From: Lachnospiraceae bacterium | GTDB lineage: Bacteria; Bacillota; Clostridia; Lachnospirales; Lachnospiraceae | DNA length: 53,551 nt | Assembly: GCA_014804645.1 (NCBI GenBank) | Contig: JAAUZI010000037.1 | Coordinates: forward strand, 37,043-90,593 | Reading direction: 5' to 3' | Shown here: positions 31,565-41,198 of the stretch, one piece after another | How the letters are laid out: each line of letters starts with the position of its first letter | Numbering within the stretch: the first letter of the stretch is position 1 | Notes under the pieces: generated by a model | What the model saw: the letters and a program-made list of their open reading frames with translations, nothing else | The model's database searches: none | What the model was told of the DNA's origin: nothing | Position numbers and translations under genes: made by a program

Positions 31565-33139
31565 ATGAAAATTACAAAATATAGAAAAGTAATGAAATTT
31601 ACATATATGAAGTGGAATTTGCTGATACTGTTTGTGTGCCTGCTGTTTATACAGGGCTATGTGAAACTTGAGAGTACAGGCGACAACCTGTTTCACATTT
31701 TTATAAACGGTGTCCAGGTGGGCAGCGTGGCCAGCCCTCAGGAGGCGGAGGAGATGCTCTGGGACGCAAGAAAGCAGATTGCAGCTCAGGAGACGGATCT
31801 TGTGCTGATGGATGTGGAGATGACCTATGTAGGTGAGGAGATCATGTACGGGTACGCGGATGATCCCCAGGAGGTATATGACAATATTTACCAGGCGCTG
31901 TTGTCCGGCGTACAGGAGACAAGAGTTCGTTCCTATACCCTGAAAATGGACCAGTACATGGTCAATCTGGCCTCGGTGCAGGAGATGGAACAGCTGCTGC
32001 AGGCGGTGGTCAGCAAGTATGACAGCGAGGACAAATTCGGTGTGGAAATCGTGCAGGACGAGAATCGGCTGTTCAATGTGCTGACGGCCAATGCGGTGGA
32101 CAGGCAGGCTCAGCCGAAGGAGCAGGAACAGCAGCTCTATCCGGAGGGCGGTATTCAGGCGGAATTGACAGAACTTTTTGCGCAGGAATTGGAGAAGGAA
32201 GAAAAGGATTTTGGGGACTATGAGCTGGGGATCATGTCCATGCGCTTTGCCGAGAAGGTGGAGATCGTGGAGGCGTATCTGCCCCAGAGTCAGTTACGGC
32301 CTCTGGAAAAAGCCATAGAGGAGCTGACGATGGAGCAGGAGACGGTGGGAACCTATGAGGTGCAGTCGGGAGATACCCTCTCGGGAATTGCTCTGAAAGT
32401 GGATATTCCCATGGAGGACATCGTTGCCATGAACGACAGTTTGGAGACCATCAACACCACGATCCGGGTGGGTCAGCAGCTGATCATCACCGTGCCCGAG
32501 CCGGAGGTTACCGTGGAGCGTGTGGAGGTCAATTACTATGAGGAAGTATATGACGCGCCGGTAGAATATATCGACAATGACAACTGGTTTACCACCCAGA
32601 CCAAAGAGTTACAGGCGCCCCACGCCGGTTTCAGGAAAATTGTGGCACAGGAGAGCTATGAGAATGAGACGCTGGTCGATCGGGAAATACTAAAGGAAGA
32701 GGTGGTCCAGCAGGCTGTGGCGAGGATCGTGGAGCGGGGAACCAAGGTGCCGCCCACCTATATCAAGCCCATCTCCGGCGGCCGTGCCTCCTCGGGATTC
32801 GGCAGGAGAACAGCGCCCACCAAGGGAGCAAGCACTTACCACAAGGGACAGGACTGGGCTACTCCCGTGGGAACTACTGTCGTGGCTTCCTGCGGCGGCC
32901 GGGTATCCAGAGCAGGCTGGGGCAGCGGCTATGGCAACGTGATCTACATCGACCATGAGGACGGTAAACAGACCCGGTATGCCCATCTGTCCAAGATTCT
33001 GGTGAAAACAGGCGACTATGTAAAACAGGGCCAAAAGATTGCCCTCAGTGGCAACACCGGTATCACATCAGGACCTCATCTGCACTTTGAGATTCTGGTG
33101 AACGGCAAGCAGGTGAACCCGATGAACTATATAAAATAA
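31565..33139 (+). CDS. LysM-G5-M23 peptidoglycan endopeptidase
   Basis: A membrane-anchored or secreted wall hydrolase of 524 residues. A hydrophobic N-terminal helix (WNLLILFVCLLFIQGYV) is followed by an extracellular region of about 230 residues, a LysM domain (TYEVQSGDTLSGIALKVD onward, binding glycan), a G5-like domain (QESYENETLVDREI) and an M23 (LytM) peptidase with HKGQDW, GYGNVIYIDH and GPHLHFE zinc ligands. M23 enzymes cut peptide cross-links. The M23 core is complete. The start at 31565 follows AAGAGGAT; the ATG at 31499 is a less likely alternative. Confidence 0.88.
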   Translation: MKITKYRKVMKFTYMKWNLLILFVCLLFIQGYVKLESTGDNLFHIFINGVQVGSVASPQEAEEMLWDARKQIAAQETDLVLMDVEMTYVGEEIMYGYADDPQEVYDNIYQALLSGVQETRVRSYTLKMDQYMVNLASVQEMEQLLQAVVSKYDSEDKFGVEIVQDENRLFNVLTANAVDRQAQPKEQEQQLYPEGGIQAELTELFAQELEKEEKDFGDYELGIMSMRFAEKVEIVEAYLPQSQLRPLEKAIEELTMEQETVGTYEVQSGDTLSGIALKVDIPMEDIVAMNDSLETINTTIRVGQQLIITVPEPEVTVERVEVNYYEEVYDAPVEYIDNDNWFTTQTKELQAPHAGFRKIVAQESYENETLVDREILKEEVVQQAVARIVERGTKVPPTYIKPISGGRASSGFGRRTAPTKGASTYHKGQDWATPVGTTVVASCGGRVSRAGWGSGYGNVIYIDHEDGKQTRYAHLSKILVKTGDYVKQGQKIALSGNTGITSGPHLHFEILVNGKQVNPMNYIK

Positions 33140-33160
33140 TATCGGGAACAAACGTTCCGT

Positions 33161-33188
33161 TTTACAAACAGGAATTTTATGGTATAAT
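33161..33188 (+). promoter_or_regulatory. Promoter of murA
   Basis: TTTACA (33161-33166), 16-bp spacer, TATAAT (33183-33188). It would start a transcript near 33195 with a leader of about 260 bases, which holds the structured element that follows. Confidence 0.65.
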
Positions 33189-33197
33189 GTGCGTACA

Positions 33198-33370
33198 GGG
33201 CAGAGTCAAGTGGTCGAAGGAGCAGCTGCCAAGCTCGCTTGAGCAGATGTTCCTTTGACCGGTTGACGAGCGAAGCGACCGCAAGAAACTTGTTTCTTGC
33301 GGCTCTGCCCGTAACAAGCGGGAACCCCCTTTATGCGGCTCTGCCCGTAACATGCGGAAACCCTCTTTAT
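33198..33370 (+). repeat. Structured murA leader with a tandem 36-mer
   Basis: GGGCAGAG (33198-33205) pairs with CTCTGCCC (33303-33310); inside, TCAAGTGGTCGAAGGA pairs imperfectly with TCCTTTGACCGGTTGA, and GCAAGAAAC pairs with GTTTCTTGC. Two tandem 36-base units (33299-33334 and 33335-33370; both start GCGGCTCTGCCCGTAACA and differ at three positions) follow, so two CTCTGCCC copies compete for the one GGGCAGAG. No T-run follows the first stem. Confidence 0.7.
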
Positions 33371-33454
33371 TTGGTTTCACTATTTTATATTTTTAATGTT
33401 TTATTTTAACTAGGATAATAACTCTTTTATATAAATCAGTATGAGGTAAACGAA

Positions 33455-34747
33455 ATGGAACAATACGCAATTAAGGGCGGTAATCCATTGGTAGGCGAGG
33501 TAGAGATAGGAGGAGCCAAAAATGCGGCGCTTCCTATTCTTGCTGCGTCCGTTATGACCGATGAAACCGTATATATAGACAATTTACCGGATGTGCGCGA
33601 CACCAATGTGCTGCTGAAGGCCATGCAGGGCATTGGAGTGTTGGAGAAACGCACCGGCAGACACAGTGTAACTCTTAACGCAGCACAGATCAACAACCTG
33701 GTGGTGGAGGACGAGAACATCAAGAAGATCAGGGCCTCCTACTATCTGATCGGCGCACTGCTGGGAAAATATAAGCAGGCCGAGGTGGCGCTGCCCGGAG
33801 GCTGTGACATTGGCTGCAGAGCCATTGATCAGCATATCAAGGGATTTAAAGCGCTGGGCGCCGAAGTGTGGATCGAGCATGGACTTATCAAGACCCGGGC
33901 GGAGAAACTGGTTGGCAGCCATATTTATATGGACTGTGTCAGCGTGGGAGCCACTATCAATGTGATGATGGCGGCGGCCATGGCTGAGGGCCAGACAACT
34001 ATAGAAAATGCGGCGAAGGAACCCCATGTGGTGGATCTGGCCAACTTTTTGAACAGCATGGGAGCCAAAATTAAGGGGGCCGGTACGGATGTGATTCGTA
34101 TCAAGGGCGTAAGCAAGCTCCACGGCTCGGAGTACACGATTATTCCGGATCAGATTGAGGCAGGAACCTTTATGTTTGCGGCGGCGTTGACCAAGGGGGA
34201 CATAACTGTCAAAAATGTGATTCCTAAGCACCTGGAGTCCATCACCGCCAAGCTGCTGGAGATCGGATGCGAGATCGAGGAGTCCGATGACGCCATGCGC
34301 GTGGTGTGCTCCAAACCTTTGAAACACACTCATGTGAAAACCCTTCCATATCCCGGTTTTCCCACGGATATGCAGCCGCAGATCACAGTGGCGTTGGGAC
34401 TGTCCAAGGGGACCAGCATTGTGACGGATACTATTTTTGAAAATCGTTTTAAATATGTGGACGAGCTGACCCGCATGGGCGCCGATATCAAGGTGGAGGG
34501 CACCACCGCCATCATCAACGGGGTGGAGCGGTATACGGGAGCCAGTCTGTCCGCGCCGGACCTGCGGGCCGGTGCTGCCCTGGTGGTTGCCGGACTGGCG
34601 GCCGAGGGGATTACCACGGTGGATGAGATTCACTATATCGCAAGAGGTTATGAAGATTTCCATTTGAAACTCCGGGCGCTTGGAGCACAGATTGAACTGG
34701 TAAATTCCGACAGGGATCTACAGAAATTTAAGTTGAAAGTGGGTTGA
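33455..34747 (+). CDS. murA: UDP-N-acetylglucosamine 1-carboxyvinyltransferase
   Basis: MurA, 430 residues, transfers enolpyruvate from PEP to UDP-GlcNAc in the first committed step of peptidoglycan synthesis. The inverted alpha/beta barrel is complete. The active-site Cys117 is present in LPGGCDIGCR, so the enzyme should be fosfomycin-sensitive rather than the Asp-type resistant form. GAGGT precedes the ATG. The gene has its own promoter and structured leader, and the metK promoter overlaps its stop. Confidence 0.95.
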   Translation: MEQYAIKGGNPLVGEVEIGGAKNAALPILAASVMTDETVYIDNLPDVRDTNVLLKAMQGIGVLEKRTGRHSVTLNAAQINNLVVEDENIKKIRASYYLIGALLGKYKQAEVALPGGCDIGCRAIDQHIKGFKALGAEVWIEHGLIKTRAEKLVGSHIYMDCVSVGATINVMMAAAMAEGQTTIENAAKEPHVVDLANFLNSMGAKIKGAGTDVIRIKGVSKLHGSEYTIIPDQIEAGTFMFAAALTKGDITVKNVIPKHLESITAKLLEIGCEIEESDDAMRVVCSKPLKHTHVKTLPYPGFPTDMQPQITVALGLSKGTSIVTDTIFENRFKYVDELTRMGADIKVEGTTAIINGVERYTGASLSAPDLRAGAALVVAGLAAEGITTVDEIHYIARGYEDFHLKLRALGAQIELVNSDRDLQKFKLKVG

Positions 34748-34772
34748 CAAATGCAGCTATAGGGTGTATTGT
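34744..34772 (+). promoter_or_regulatory. Promoter of metK riboswitch transcript
   Basis: TTGACA (34744-34749), 17-bp spacer, TATTGT (34767-34772). It overlaps the murA stop codon. Confidence 0.55.
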
Positions 34773-34801
34773 GTCAGTAGAAAGCAATTGCATAGATTTT
34801 T

Positions 34802-34949
34802 CTCTTATTCAGAGTGGTGGAGATACATAGGATCTGTGAAGCCACGGCAACCCCGATGACGGAAGGTGCCAACCTGAGCGAGTAATACTTGAACAATAAG
34901 AGGATAAGAACCAGAGATTCGAGTCCGCTTTTTGTGAGCGGACTTTTTG
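34802..34949 (+). promoter_or_regulatory. SAM-I (S-box) riboswitch with terminator
   Basis: The aptamer runs about 34802-34903: a closing stem CTCTTATT/AATAAGAG, then the S-box core (GAGTGGTGGAG, CTGTGAAGCC, CGGCAACC and AAGGTGCCAACCTG). The expression platform is a GTCCGCT/AGCGGAC hairpin and TTTTT at 34923-34949. High S-adenosylmethionine should favour termination and shut down metK. The core matches the S-box consensus well. Confidence 0.92.
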
Positions 34950-34956
34950 TTGCTCT

Positions 34957-35091
34957 GGGATATGCGGAACGGAGGATCAGATGATCCTCAAAAAACAGCA
35001 TATCCCCGGACGGCGCACTGAACCATGTGCGAACGCATGTCGGTCGGACATGGTTCACCTGCGAGTGTGTCGGAAGGGGATATGCGGAACT
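34957..35091 (+). repeat. Palindromic element family A, copy A2
   Basis: GCATATCCCC (34998-35007) pairs with GGGGATATGC (35076-35085); inside, GCGCACT pairs with AGTGTGT through two wobbles and TGAACCATGT with ACATGGTTCA. An upstream arm GGGATATGC (34957-34965) can also pair with GCATATCCC, around a GAGGATC/GATCCTC hairpin. It lies between the riboswitch terminator and the metK ribosome site. Confidence 0.85.
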
Positions 35092-35108
35092 AAAATAAGG
35101 AGGCCAAT

Positions 35109-36302
35109 ATGGAAAAACATTTATTCACTTCGGAATCTGTAACGGAAGGACATCCCGACAAGATGTGTGACGCGGTGTCCGATGCGGTGCTGGACGCTCT
35201 GATGGAGCAGGACCCTTACAGCCGTGTTGCCTGCGAGACTTGCACCAACACAGGCTTTGTGCTGGTGATGGGTGAGATCACCACCAAGGCAAATATCGAC
35301 ATTCCCAGTATCGTGCGCAAGACTGTCACCGAGATCGGATATGACTCCTCGGAGAAGGGATTTGACGGCAACACCTGTGCGGTGATGGTAGCCCTGGACA
35401 AACAGTCCACTGATATCGCCATGGGCGTGGACAAGGCCCTGGAGGCTAAAAATGGCGAGAAACAGATGGATGAGGCCCAGCTGGATGCCATCGGCGCGGG
35501 CGATCAGGGAATGATGTTCGGCTATGCCACCAATGAGACCCAGGAGTACATGCCCTATCCCATCTCTCTGGCTCACAAGCTGACCATGCAGCTGACGAAG
35601 GTGCGCAAGGATGGCACATTGACCTATCTGCGCCCCGACGGCAAGAGCCAAGTGTCCGTGGAGTATGATGAGAACGGCAAGCCTTTCCGCCTGGAAGCGG
35701 TGGTGTTATCCACCCAGCACGACGATAAGGTGACACAGGAACAGATTCATGAGGATATCAAAAAGTATGTGTTCGATCCAATCCTGCCGAAGGAGATGAT
35801 TGACAGCGATACCAAGTTCTTTATCAATCCCACCGGGCGCTTTGTCATCGGCGGTCCCAACGGCGACAGCGGTCTCACCGGGCGCAAGATCATTGTGGAT
35901 ACATACGGCGGCTACGCCCGTCACGGCGGCGGCGCATTCTCTGGCAAGGACTGCACCAAGGTGGACAGGAGCGCTGCCTATGCGGCCAGGTATGTGGCCA
36001 AGAACATTGTGGCGGCGGGGCTGGCTGAGAAGTGTGAGATTCAGTTGTCCTATGCCATCGGCGTGGCGCATCCCACCTCTATCATGGTGGACACCTTCGG
36101 AACCGGAAAGCTGCCCGAGGAGAAACTGGTGGAGATCATCCGGGAGAATTTCGATCTGCGTCCCGCCGGTATTATCAAGATGCTGGATCTGCGCAGACCC
36201 ATCTACCGTCAGACCGCGGCCTACGGACATTTCGGCCGCAACGACTTGAATTTGCCCTGGGAGCAGCTTGACAGGGTGGAAGTTCTCAAGAAATATCTGT
36301 AA
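35109..36302 (+). CDS. metK: S-adenosylmethionine synthetase
   Basis: MetK, 397 residues, makes S-adenosylmethionine from methionine and ATP. The signatures are intact: [12 protein letters not shown] at the N-terminus, [12 protein letters not shown] near 135, and the [10 protein letters not shown]-loop-like segment near 270. AAGGAGG lies seven bases before the ATG, directly after element A2. It sits behind the SAM-I riboswitch and is therefore under feedback control. It is followed by a terminator. Confidence 0.97.
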   Translation: MEKHLFTSESVTEGHPDKMCDAVSDAVLDALMEQDPYSRVACETCTNTGFVLVMGEITTKANIDIPSIVRKTVTEIGYDSSEKGFDGNTCAVMVALDKQSTDIAMGVDKALEAKNGEKQMDEAQLDAIGAGDQGMMFGYATNETQEYMPYPISLAHKLTMQLTKVRKDGTLTYLRPDGKSQVSVEYDENGKPFRLEAVVLSTQHDDKVTQEQIHEDIKKYVFDPILPKEMIDSDTKFFINPTGRFVIGGPNGDSGLTGRKIIVDTYGGYARHGGGAFSGKDCTKVDRSAAYAARYVAKNIVAAGLAEKCEIQLSYAIGVAHPTSIMVDTFGTGKLPEEKLVEIIRENFDLRPAGIIKMLDLRRPIYRQTAAYGHFGRNDLNLPWEQLDRVEVLKKYL

Positions 36303-36315
36303 GGAATAAATACTG

Positions 36316-36354
36316 TCCTGTACAAGATTCTGTGCTTGTACAGGACTTTTTTTG
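36316..36354 (+). terminator. Terminator after metK
   Basis: GTCCTGTACAAG (36316-36327) and CTTGTACAGGAC (36336-36347) form a perfect 12-bp stem followed by TTTTTTT. Confidence 0.92.
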
Positions 36355-36365
36355 ATGGTAGAATG
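36337..36365 (+). promoter_or_regulatory. Promoter of dnaE, embedded in the metK terminator
   Basis: TTGTAC (36337-36342, part of the terminator's right arm), 17-bp spacer, TAGAAT (36360-36365). Confidence 0.5.
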
Positions 36366-36426
36366 AAAGGAGATTAAATGAGTTGCGGAAATATGCGGGA
36401 CTTGAAATAAAGAAGGAGCACACGAC

Positions 36427-39400
36427 ATGGCATTTGCGCATTTGCATGTCCACACGGAGTATTCCCTGCTGGACGGTTCCAACAAGATCAAAGAATACGT
36501 GAGGCGGGTAAAGGAGCTGGGCATGGACAGCGCGGCTATCACCGACCATGGAGTCATGTACGGGGTGCTGGACTTTTACCGGGAGTCCAAGGCGGCGGGG
36601 ATCAATCCCATCATCGGCTGCGAGGTCTATGTGGCGCCGAACTCCCGGTTCGACAAGGAACTCACCGGCGGAGAGGACAGGTATTACCACCTGGTATTGC
36701 TGGCGGAGAACAATACAGGCTATGCCAATCTGATGAAAATTGTCAGCAAGGGCTTTACGGAGGGCTACTACTACAAGCCTCGTGTGGACATGGAGGTGCT
36801 GCAGAAATACCACGAGGGCATTATCGCCCTGTCCGCCTGTCTGGCCGGGGAGGTGCAGCGCAATATCTCCAAGGGGCTTTTGGACGAGGCACGAAAGAGC
36901 GCCCTGAAATACGAGGCCTGTTTTGGCAAGGACAACTATTTTCTGGAGCTGCAGGACCACGGCATCCCGGAGCAAAAACGGGTGAACATGGAGCTGATGA
37001 ACATGAGCCGGGAACTGCAGATTCCTCTGGTAGTCACCAACGACGTGCACTATACTTACGAGACGGATGTGGAGGCCCATGACATTCTGCTGTGTCTGCA
37101 GACGGGCAAAAAGCTGGCGGACGAGGACCGCATGCGCTACGAGGGCGGTCAGTATTATGTCAAGAGCGAGGAGGAGATGAAGGGCCTGTTCCCCTATGCA
37201 TGGGAGGCAGTGGAGAACACCCAGCGGATTGCGGACAGATGCCATGTGGAGATCGAGTTCGGCGTCCGCAAGCTCCCCCACTACGAGGTGCCGGAGGGCT
37301 ATGATTCCTGGGGCTATCTGAACAAGCTGTGCGCCGACGGCCTCAAGGAGCGTTACGGGGATGGCTCCCAGGCGGCGGGAGATACGGGTATGACCCTGCA
37401 GGAACGCCTGGACTATGAGTTGGACGTGATTCACAGTATGGGCTTTGTGGATTACTTTCTGATCGTGTGGGATTTTATTCACTATGCCAAAAAGAACGGT
37501 ATCCCGGTGGGACCGGGGAGAGGCAGCGCTGCGGGCAGTATCGTGTCCTACTGTCTGAAGATTACGGACATTGATCCCATCCGGTACAGTCTGCTGTTTG
37601 AGCGTTTCCTGAATCCCGAGCGCGTGTCCATGCCGGATATCGACATTGACTTCTGCCCTAACAGAAGGCAGGAGGTCATAGATTATGTGAGCAACAAATA
37701 CGGTTCGGAAAAAGTGGTGCAGATCGTGACCTTCGGCACTCTGGGGGCCAAGGGCGTGATCCGGGACGTGGGACGTGTCATGGATCTGCCCTACGCCTAT
37801 GTGGACGGCATCGCTAAACTGGTGCCGGGAGATCTGAATATCACGTTGGACCAGGCGCTGGAAAAAAGTCCGGAGCTGGGCAAGCTGTATCGGGAGGACG
37901 AGCAGGTACATGTGCTGATCGACATGTGCAGACGTTTGGAGGGACTGCCCCGCAACACCGGCATGCATGCGGCGGGGGTAGTGATCTGCCCCGAGGCGGC
38001 AGACGAGTTCGTGCCCCTGACCAGGGGAGGCGACGGTTCCATCACCACCCAGTATACTAAGGACCCGCTGGAGGAACTGGGACTTTTGAAAATGGACTTT
38101 CTGGGTCTGCGGAATCTGACTGTGATACGGGACGCCGTAAATTTTGTGGAGCAGACCAGGGGAATCAAGCTGGACATCGATCATATCGACTTTAATGATC
38201 CCAAGGTGCTGGCCTATATCGGAACCGGCAGGACGGAGGGTATTTTTCAGCTGGAGAGTGGCGGGATGAAAAGCTTTATGAAAGAGCTGCGTCCCCAGAA
38301 TTTTGAAGATATCGTGGCCGGTATCTCCCTCTATCGCCCCGGTCCCATGGACTTTATCCCTAAATATATCAAGGGCAAGAACAATGGCGGCGAAACCAGC
38401 TATGCCTGCTCCCAGCTGGAGCCGATTCTGAAGAACACCTACGGGTGCATGGTCTACCAGGAACAGGTCATGCAGATCGTGCGGGACCTGGGGGGCTACA
38501 CCATGGGGCGCAGTGATCTGGTGCGCCGTGCTATGAGCAAAAAAAAGCATTCCGTCATGGAGAAGGAGCGGGAGAACTTTGTCCACGGCAATGCCCAGGA
38601 GGGAGTGCCGGGCTGTCTGTCAAAGGGCATTGACGAAAAGACCGCCAATCGGATCTTTGACGAGATGATGGATTTTGCCAACTATGCGTTTAACAAGTCC
38701 CATGCGGCTTGCTATGCGGTGGTGACGCTACAGACTGCATGGCTGAAATACTATTATCCCGTGGAGTTTATGGCGGCGCTGCTGACCTCGGTCATCGATA
38801 ATCCCAAGAAGGTGTCCGAGTACATCCTGGCCAGCCGCAGCATGGGCATCGGGATACTCCCCCCGGATATCAATCAGGGAGAGGCAGGCTTTTCCGTGAC
38901 GGAGGGCAATATCCGCTATGCCCTGACTGCCATCAAGGGAGTGGGCCGTCCGGTGATCGAGGCCATTGTGGAGGAGAGACGGCTGCGGGGCCCCTACACC
39001 AATCTGAAGGATTTTATCACCAGAGTTGCGGACAAGGATGTGAACAAGCGGGCCATTGAGAACTTTATCAAAGCCGGCGCTATGGACAGCCTGGGGGGGA
39101 CCCGGAAACAGTGCATGAGCGTCTATGTACAGATTCTGGACCATATCGTGAAGGACAAAAAGAACAATCTGGCAGGACAGATGACTCTCTTTGACATTGC
39201 CGCAGAGGAGGACAAGGAGGAGTACGATATCCGCATGCCGGACGTGGGAGAATATCCCAGAGAAATGATGTTGGCCTTTGAAAAGGAGGTGCTGGGCATC
39301 TATGTCAGCGGTCATCCCCTGGAGGAATACCAGGAACTGCTGCAAAAGCATGCCACCTGGCGGAGCAGTGATTTTGCGCTGGACGAGGAGACGGGACAGG

Positions 39401-40092
39401 TGGCGGTGCCGGACAAGGCCCCGGCGGTGATAGGAGGCATGATTGCCGAGAAGACCATCAAATATACCAGAAACAACCAGGTCATGGCCTTTATCAGCCT
39501 GGAGGATCTGGTGGGCAGCGTGGAGGTGGTGATTTTCCCCAGGGACTATGAACAATACTCCGCTCTGCTGGCGGAGGACGCCAAGCTCTTTGTCAAGGGG
39601 CGCATCTCTGTGGAGGAGGACAAGGACGCCAAGCTGATCTGCGAACAGATAGTCAGTTTTGACGAGGCTGCCCGGGGCGGTCAGCTGTTCCCGGCAAAAG
39701 GTGCACGCGGTTCTTTTGGCAGCCGCGGGCAGGGAGCGGGACAGCAAGGCCAGGGACAACGGGAGTGGTCCGGGCAGGGAGCAGTTTCCCAGCCCCATCA
39801 GGAGAAACCCCGAACAGGCATCAGCAGTATGCCCGAGGGCATATGGATACAGTTTCCCACGGTGGAGGCGTACCTGCAGGCGGAGCAGCAGCTTTTTGAG
39901 GCCACCGCCGACTCAGACGGCCAGGACCACCTGGTAATCTATATCAAGAACCCCAAATCCGTGAAAATCCTGCCTGACAACCGCAATGTGCGCATGGACG
40001 AGGAATTGAGACAGCGCCTGGGTACCATTTTTGGGGAAGAAAATGTTAAAATTGTGGCTAAACCTATTGAAAAGCCCAGTAAAATGAATTAG
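36427..40092 (+). CDS. dnaE: DNA polymerase III subunit alpha
   Basis: DnaE, 1221 residues, is a replicative C-family polymerase. An N-terminal PHP domain (FAHLHVHTEYSLLDG) precedes the polymerase core with the PDIDIDFC catalytic motif near residue 405, a tandem HhH region and an OB-fold domain (NQVMAFISLEDLVGSVEV). A Gly/Gln-rich linker of about 45 residues (near 1095-1140) and a C-terminal domain of about 80 residues make it slightly longer than usual DnaE. The start has AAGGAG nine bases upstream. The clostridial PolC, the other replicase, is not in this window. Confidence 0.95.
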   Translation: MAFAHLHVHTEYSLLDGSNKIKEYVRRVKELGMDSAAITDHGVMYGVLDFYRESKAAGINPIIGCEVYVAPNSRFDKELTGGEDRYYHLVLLAENNTGYANLMKIVSKGFTEGYYYKPRVDMEVLQKYHEGIIALSACLAGEVQRNISKGLLDEARKSALKYEACFGKDNYFLELQDHGIPEQKRVNMELMNMSRELQIPLVVTNDVHYTYETDVEAHDILLCLQTGKKLADEDRMRYEGGQYYVKSEEEMKGLFPYAWEAVENTQRIADRCHVEIEFGVRKLPHYEVPEGYDSWGYLNKLCADGLKERYGDGSQAAGDTGMTLQERLDYELDVIHSMGFVDYFLIVWDFIHYAKKNGIPVGPGRGSAAGSIVSYCLKITDIDPIRYSLLFERFLNPERVSMPDIDIDFCPNRRQEVIDYVSNKYGSEKVVQIVTFGTLGAKGVIRDVGRVMDLPYAYVDGIAKLVPGDLNITLDQALEKSPELGKLYREDEQVHVLIDMCRRLEGLPRNTGMHAAGVVICPEAADEFVPLTRGGDGSITTQYTKDPLEELGLLKMDFLGLRNLTVIRDAVNFVEQTRGIKLDIDHIDFNDPKVLAYIGTGRTEGIFQLESGGMKSFMKELRPQNFEDIVAGISLYRPGPMDFIPKYIKGKNNGGETSYACSQLEPILKNTYGCMVYQEQVMQIVRDLGGYTMGRSDLVRRAMSKKKHSVMEKERENFVHGNAQEGVPGCLSKGIDEKTANRIFDEMMDFANYAFNKSHAACYAVVTLQTAWLKYYYPVEFMAALLTSVIDNPKKVSEYILASRSMGIGILPPDINQGEAGFSVTEGNIRYALTAIKGVGRPVIEAIVEERRLRGPYTNLKDFITRVADKDVNKRAIENFIKAGAMDSLGGTRKQCMSVYVQILDHIVKDKKNNLAGQMTLFDIAAEEDKEEYDIRMPDVGEYPREMMLAFEKEVLGIYVSGHPLEEYQELLQKHATWRSSDFALDEETGQVAVPDKAPAVIGGMIAEKTIKYTRNNQVMAFISLEDLVGSVEVVIFPRDYEQYSALLAEDAKLFVKGRISVEEDKDAKLICEQIVSFDEAARGGQLFPAKGARGSFGSRGQGAGQQGQGQREWSGQGAVSQPHQEKPRTGISSMPEGIWIQFPTVEAYLQAEQQLFEATADSDGQDHLVIYIKNPKSVKILPDNRNVRMDEELRQRLGTIFGEENVKIVAKPIEKPSKMN

Positions 40093-40140
40093 AATAAAGT
40101 AATTGATGGAATGTTTTTCAAATAGGGGAGGGAATGCGAC

Positions 40141-41109
40141 ATGGAAAAAGAATTAAAGACAATTGGCGTGTTGACCAGCGGCGGAGATGCTCCCGGTATG
40201 AATGCAGCCATCCGTGCGGTGACACGTACAGCGATTGCGAGAGGGCTTAATGTAAAAGGAATCAAGAAGGGCTACAACGGCCTGTTGAACGAAGAGATCA
40301 TAGAGATGCATCCCAAGGATGTGTCGGACATTATTCAGAGGGGCGGAACTATATTAGGAACAGCCCGCTGTAAGGAGTTCAGGACTCTGGAGGGACAGCA
40401 GAAGGGTGCGGAGATCTGCAGAAAGCACGGCATTGACGGTATCGTGGTCATCGGCGGAGACGGCTCCTACAGAGGCGCGCAGATGCTGGCTCGTCAGGGA
40501 ATCAACACGGTGGGTCTACCGGGCACGATTGATCTGGATATCGCCTGCACGGATTACACCATAGGTTTTGACACGGCAGTAAATACGGCCATGCAGGCCA
40601 TAGACAAGGTAAAGGATACCTCCTCCTCCCATGAGCGCTGCAGTATCATCGAGGTAATGGGCCGCAATGCCGGTTATATCGCGCTGTGGTGCGGCGTTGC
40701 CAACGGCGCTGAGGATATCCTGCTCCCGGAGAAATACGACTACAACGAGCAGGCCATTATCAACAATATTATCTACAGCCGTAAGAGGGGTAAGATACAT
40801 CATCTGATTATCAATGCGGAGGGTATCGGACACTCCACCTCTATGGCAAGGCGTATTGAGGCGGCCACCGGCATAGAGACCCGGGCTACGATTCTGGGTT
40901 ACATGCAGCGGGGCGGCAGCCCTACCTGTAAGGACCGCTATTATGCCTCCATTATGGGCGCCTATGCAGTGGATATCCTACTGCAGGGTAAGACCAACAG
41001 AGTCGTGGGCTACCGCCACGGTGAGTTTGTGGACTATGATATCGAGGAGGCCCTGAACATGCAGAAGAGCATTGATCAATATCAGTTTGAGGTGTCAAAA
41101 CTTCTGTAA
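40141..41109 (+). CDS. pfkA: 6-phosphofructokinase
   Basis: ATP-type PfkA, 322 residues, phosphorylates fructose 6-phosphate in glycolysis. The N-terminal GVLTSGGDAPGMNAAIRAV loop and the GGDGSYRGA motif are intact. The catalytic loop reads PGTIDLDIACTDYTIGFD; most PfkA proteins have TIDND here, so the residue between the two aspartates is Leu rather than Asn, although both aspartates remain. GGGGAGGG precedes the ATG. A terminator follows. Confidence 0.95.
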   Translation: MEKELKTIGVLTSGGDAPGMNAAIRAVTRTAIARGLNVKGIKKGYNGLLNEEIIEMHPKDVSDIIQRGGTILGTARCKEFRTLEGQQKGAEICRKHGIDGIVVIGGDGSYRGAQMLARQGINTVGLPGTIDLDIACTDYTIGFDTAVNTAMQAIDKVKDTSSSHERCSIIEVMGRNAGYIALWCGVANGAEDILLPEKYDYNEQAIINNIIYSRKRGKIHHLIINAEGIGHSTSMARRIEAATGIETRATILGYMQRGGSPTCKDRYYASIMGAYAVDILLQGKTNRVVGYRHGEFVDYDIEEALNMQKSIDQYQFEVSKLL

Positions 41110-41125
41110 AAATATAGAGATGGCA

Positions 41126-41172
41126 GACAGCTGTTATACCGCCGCAAAGGCCATGTATAACAGCTGTTTTGT
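41126..41172 (+). terminator. Terminator after pfkA
   Basis: ACAGCTGTTATA and TATAACAGCTGT form a 12-bp stem, followed by TTTGTT. Confidence 0.8.
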
Positions 41173-41198
41173 TACTGTGACAGACAGGGAGCAGAGCG

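Noticed and set aside
36286..38586. A 766-codon open frame on the - strand
   Set aside because: It runs antisense to metK's end and dnaE, whose motifs are intact; its protein is rich in His/Leu/Gln as expected from a reverse reading of a G+C-rich gene.
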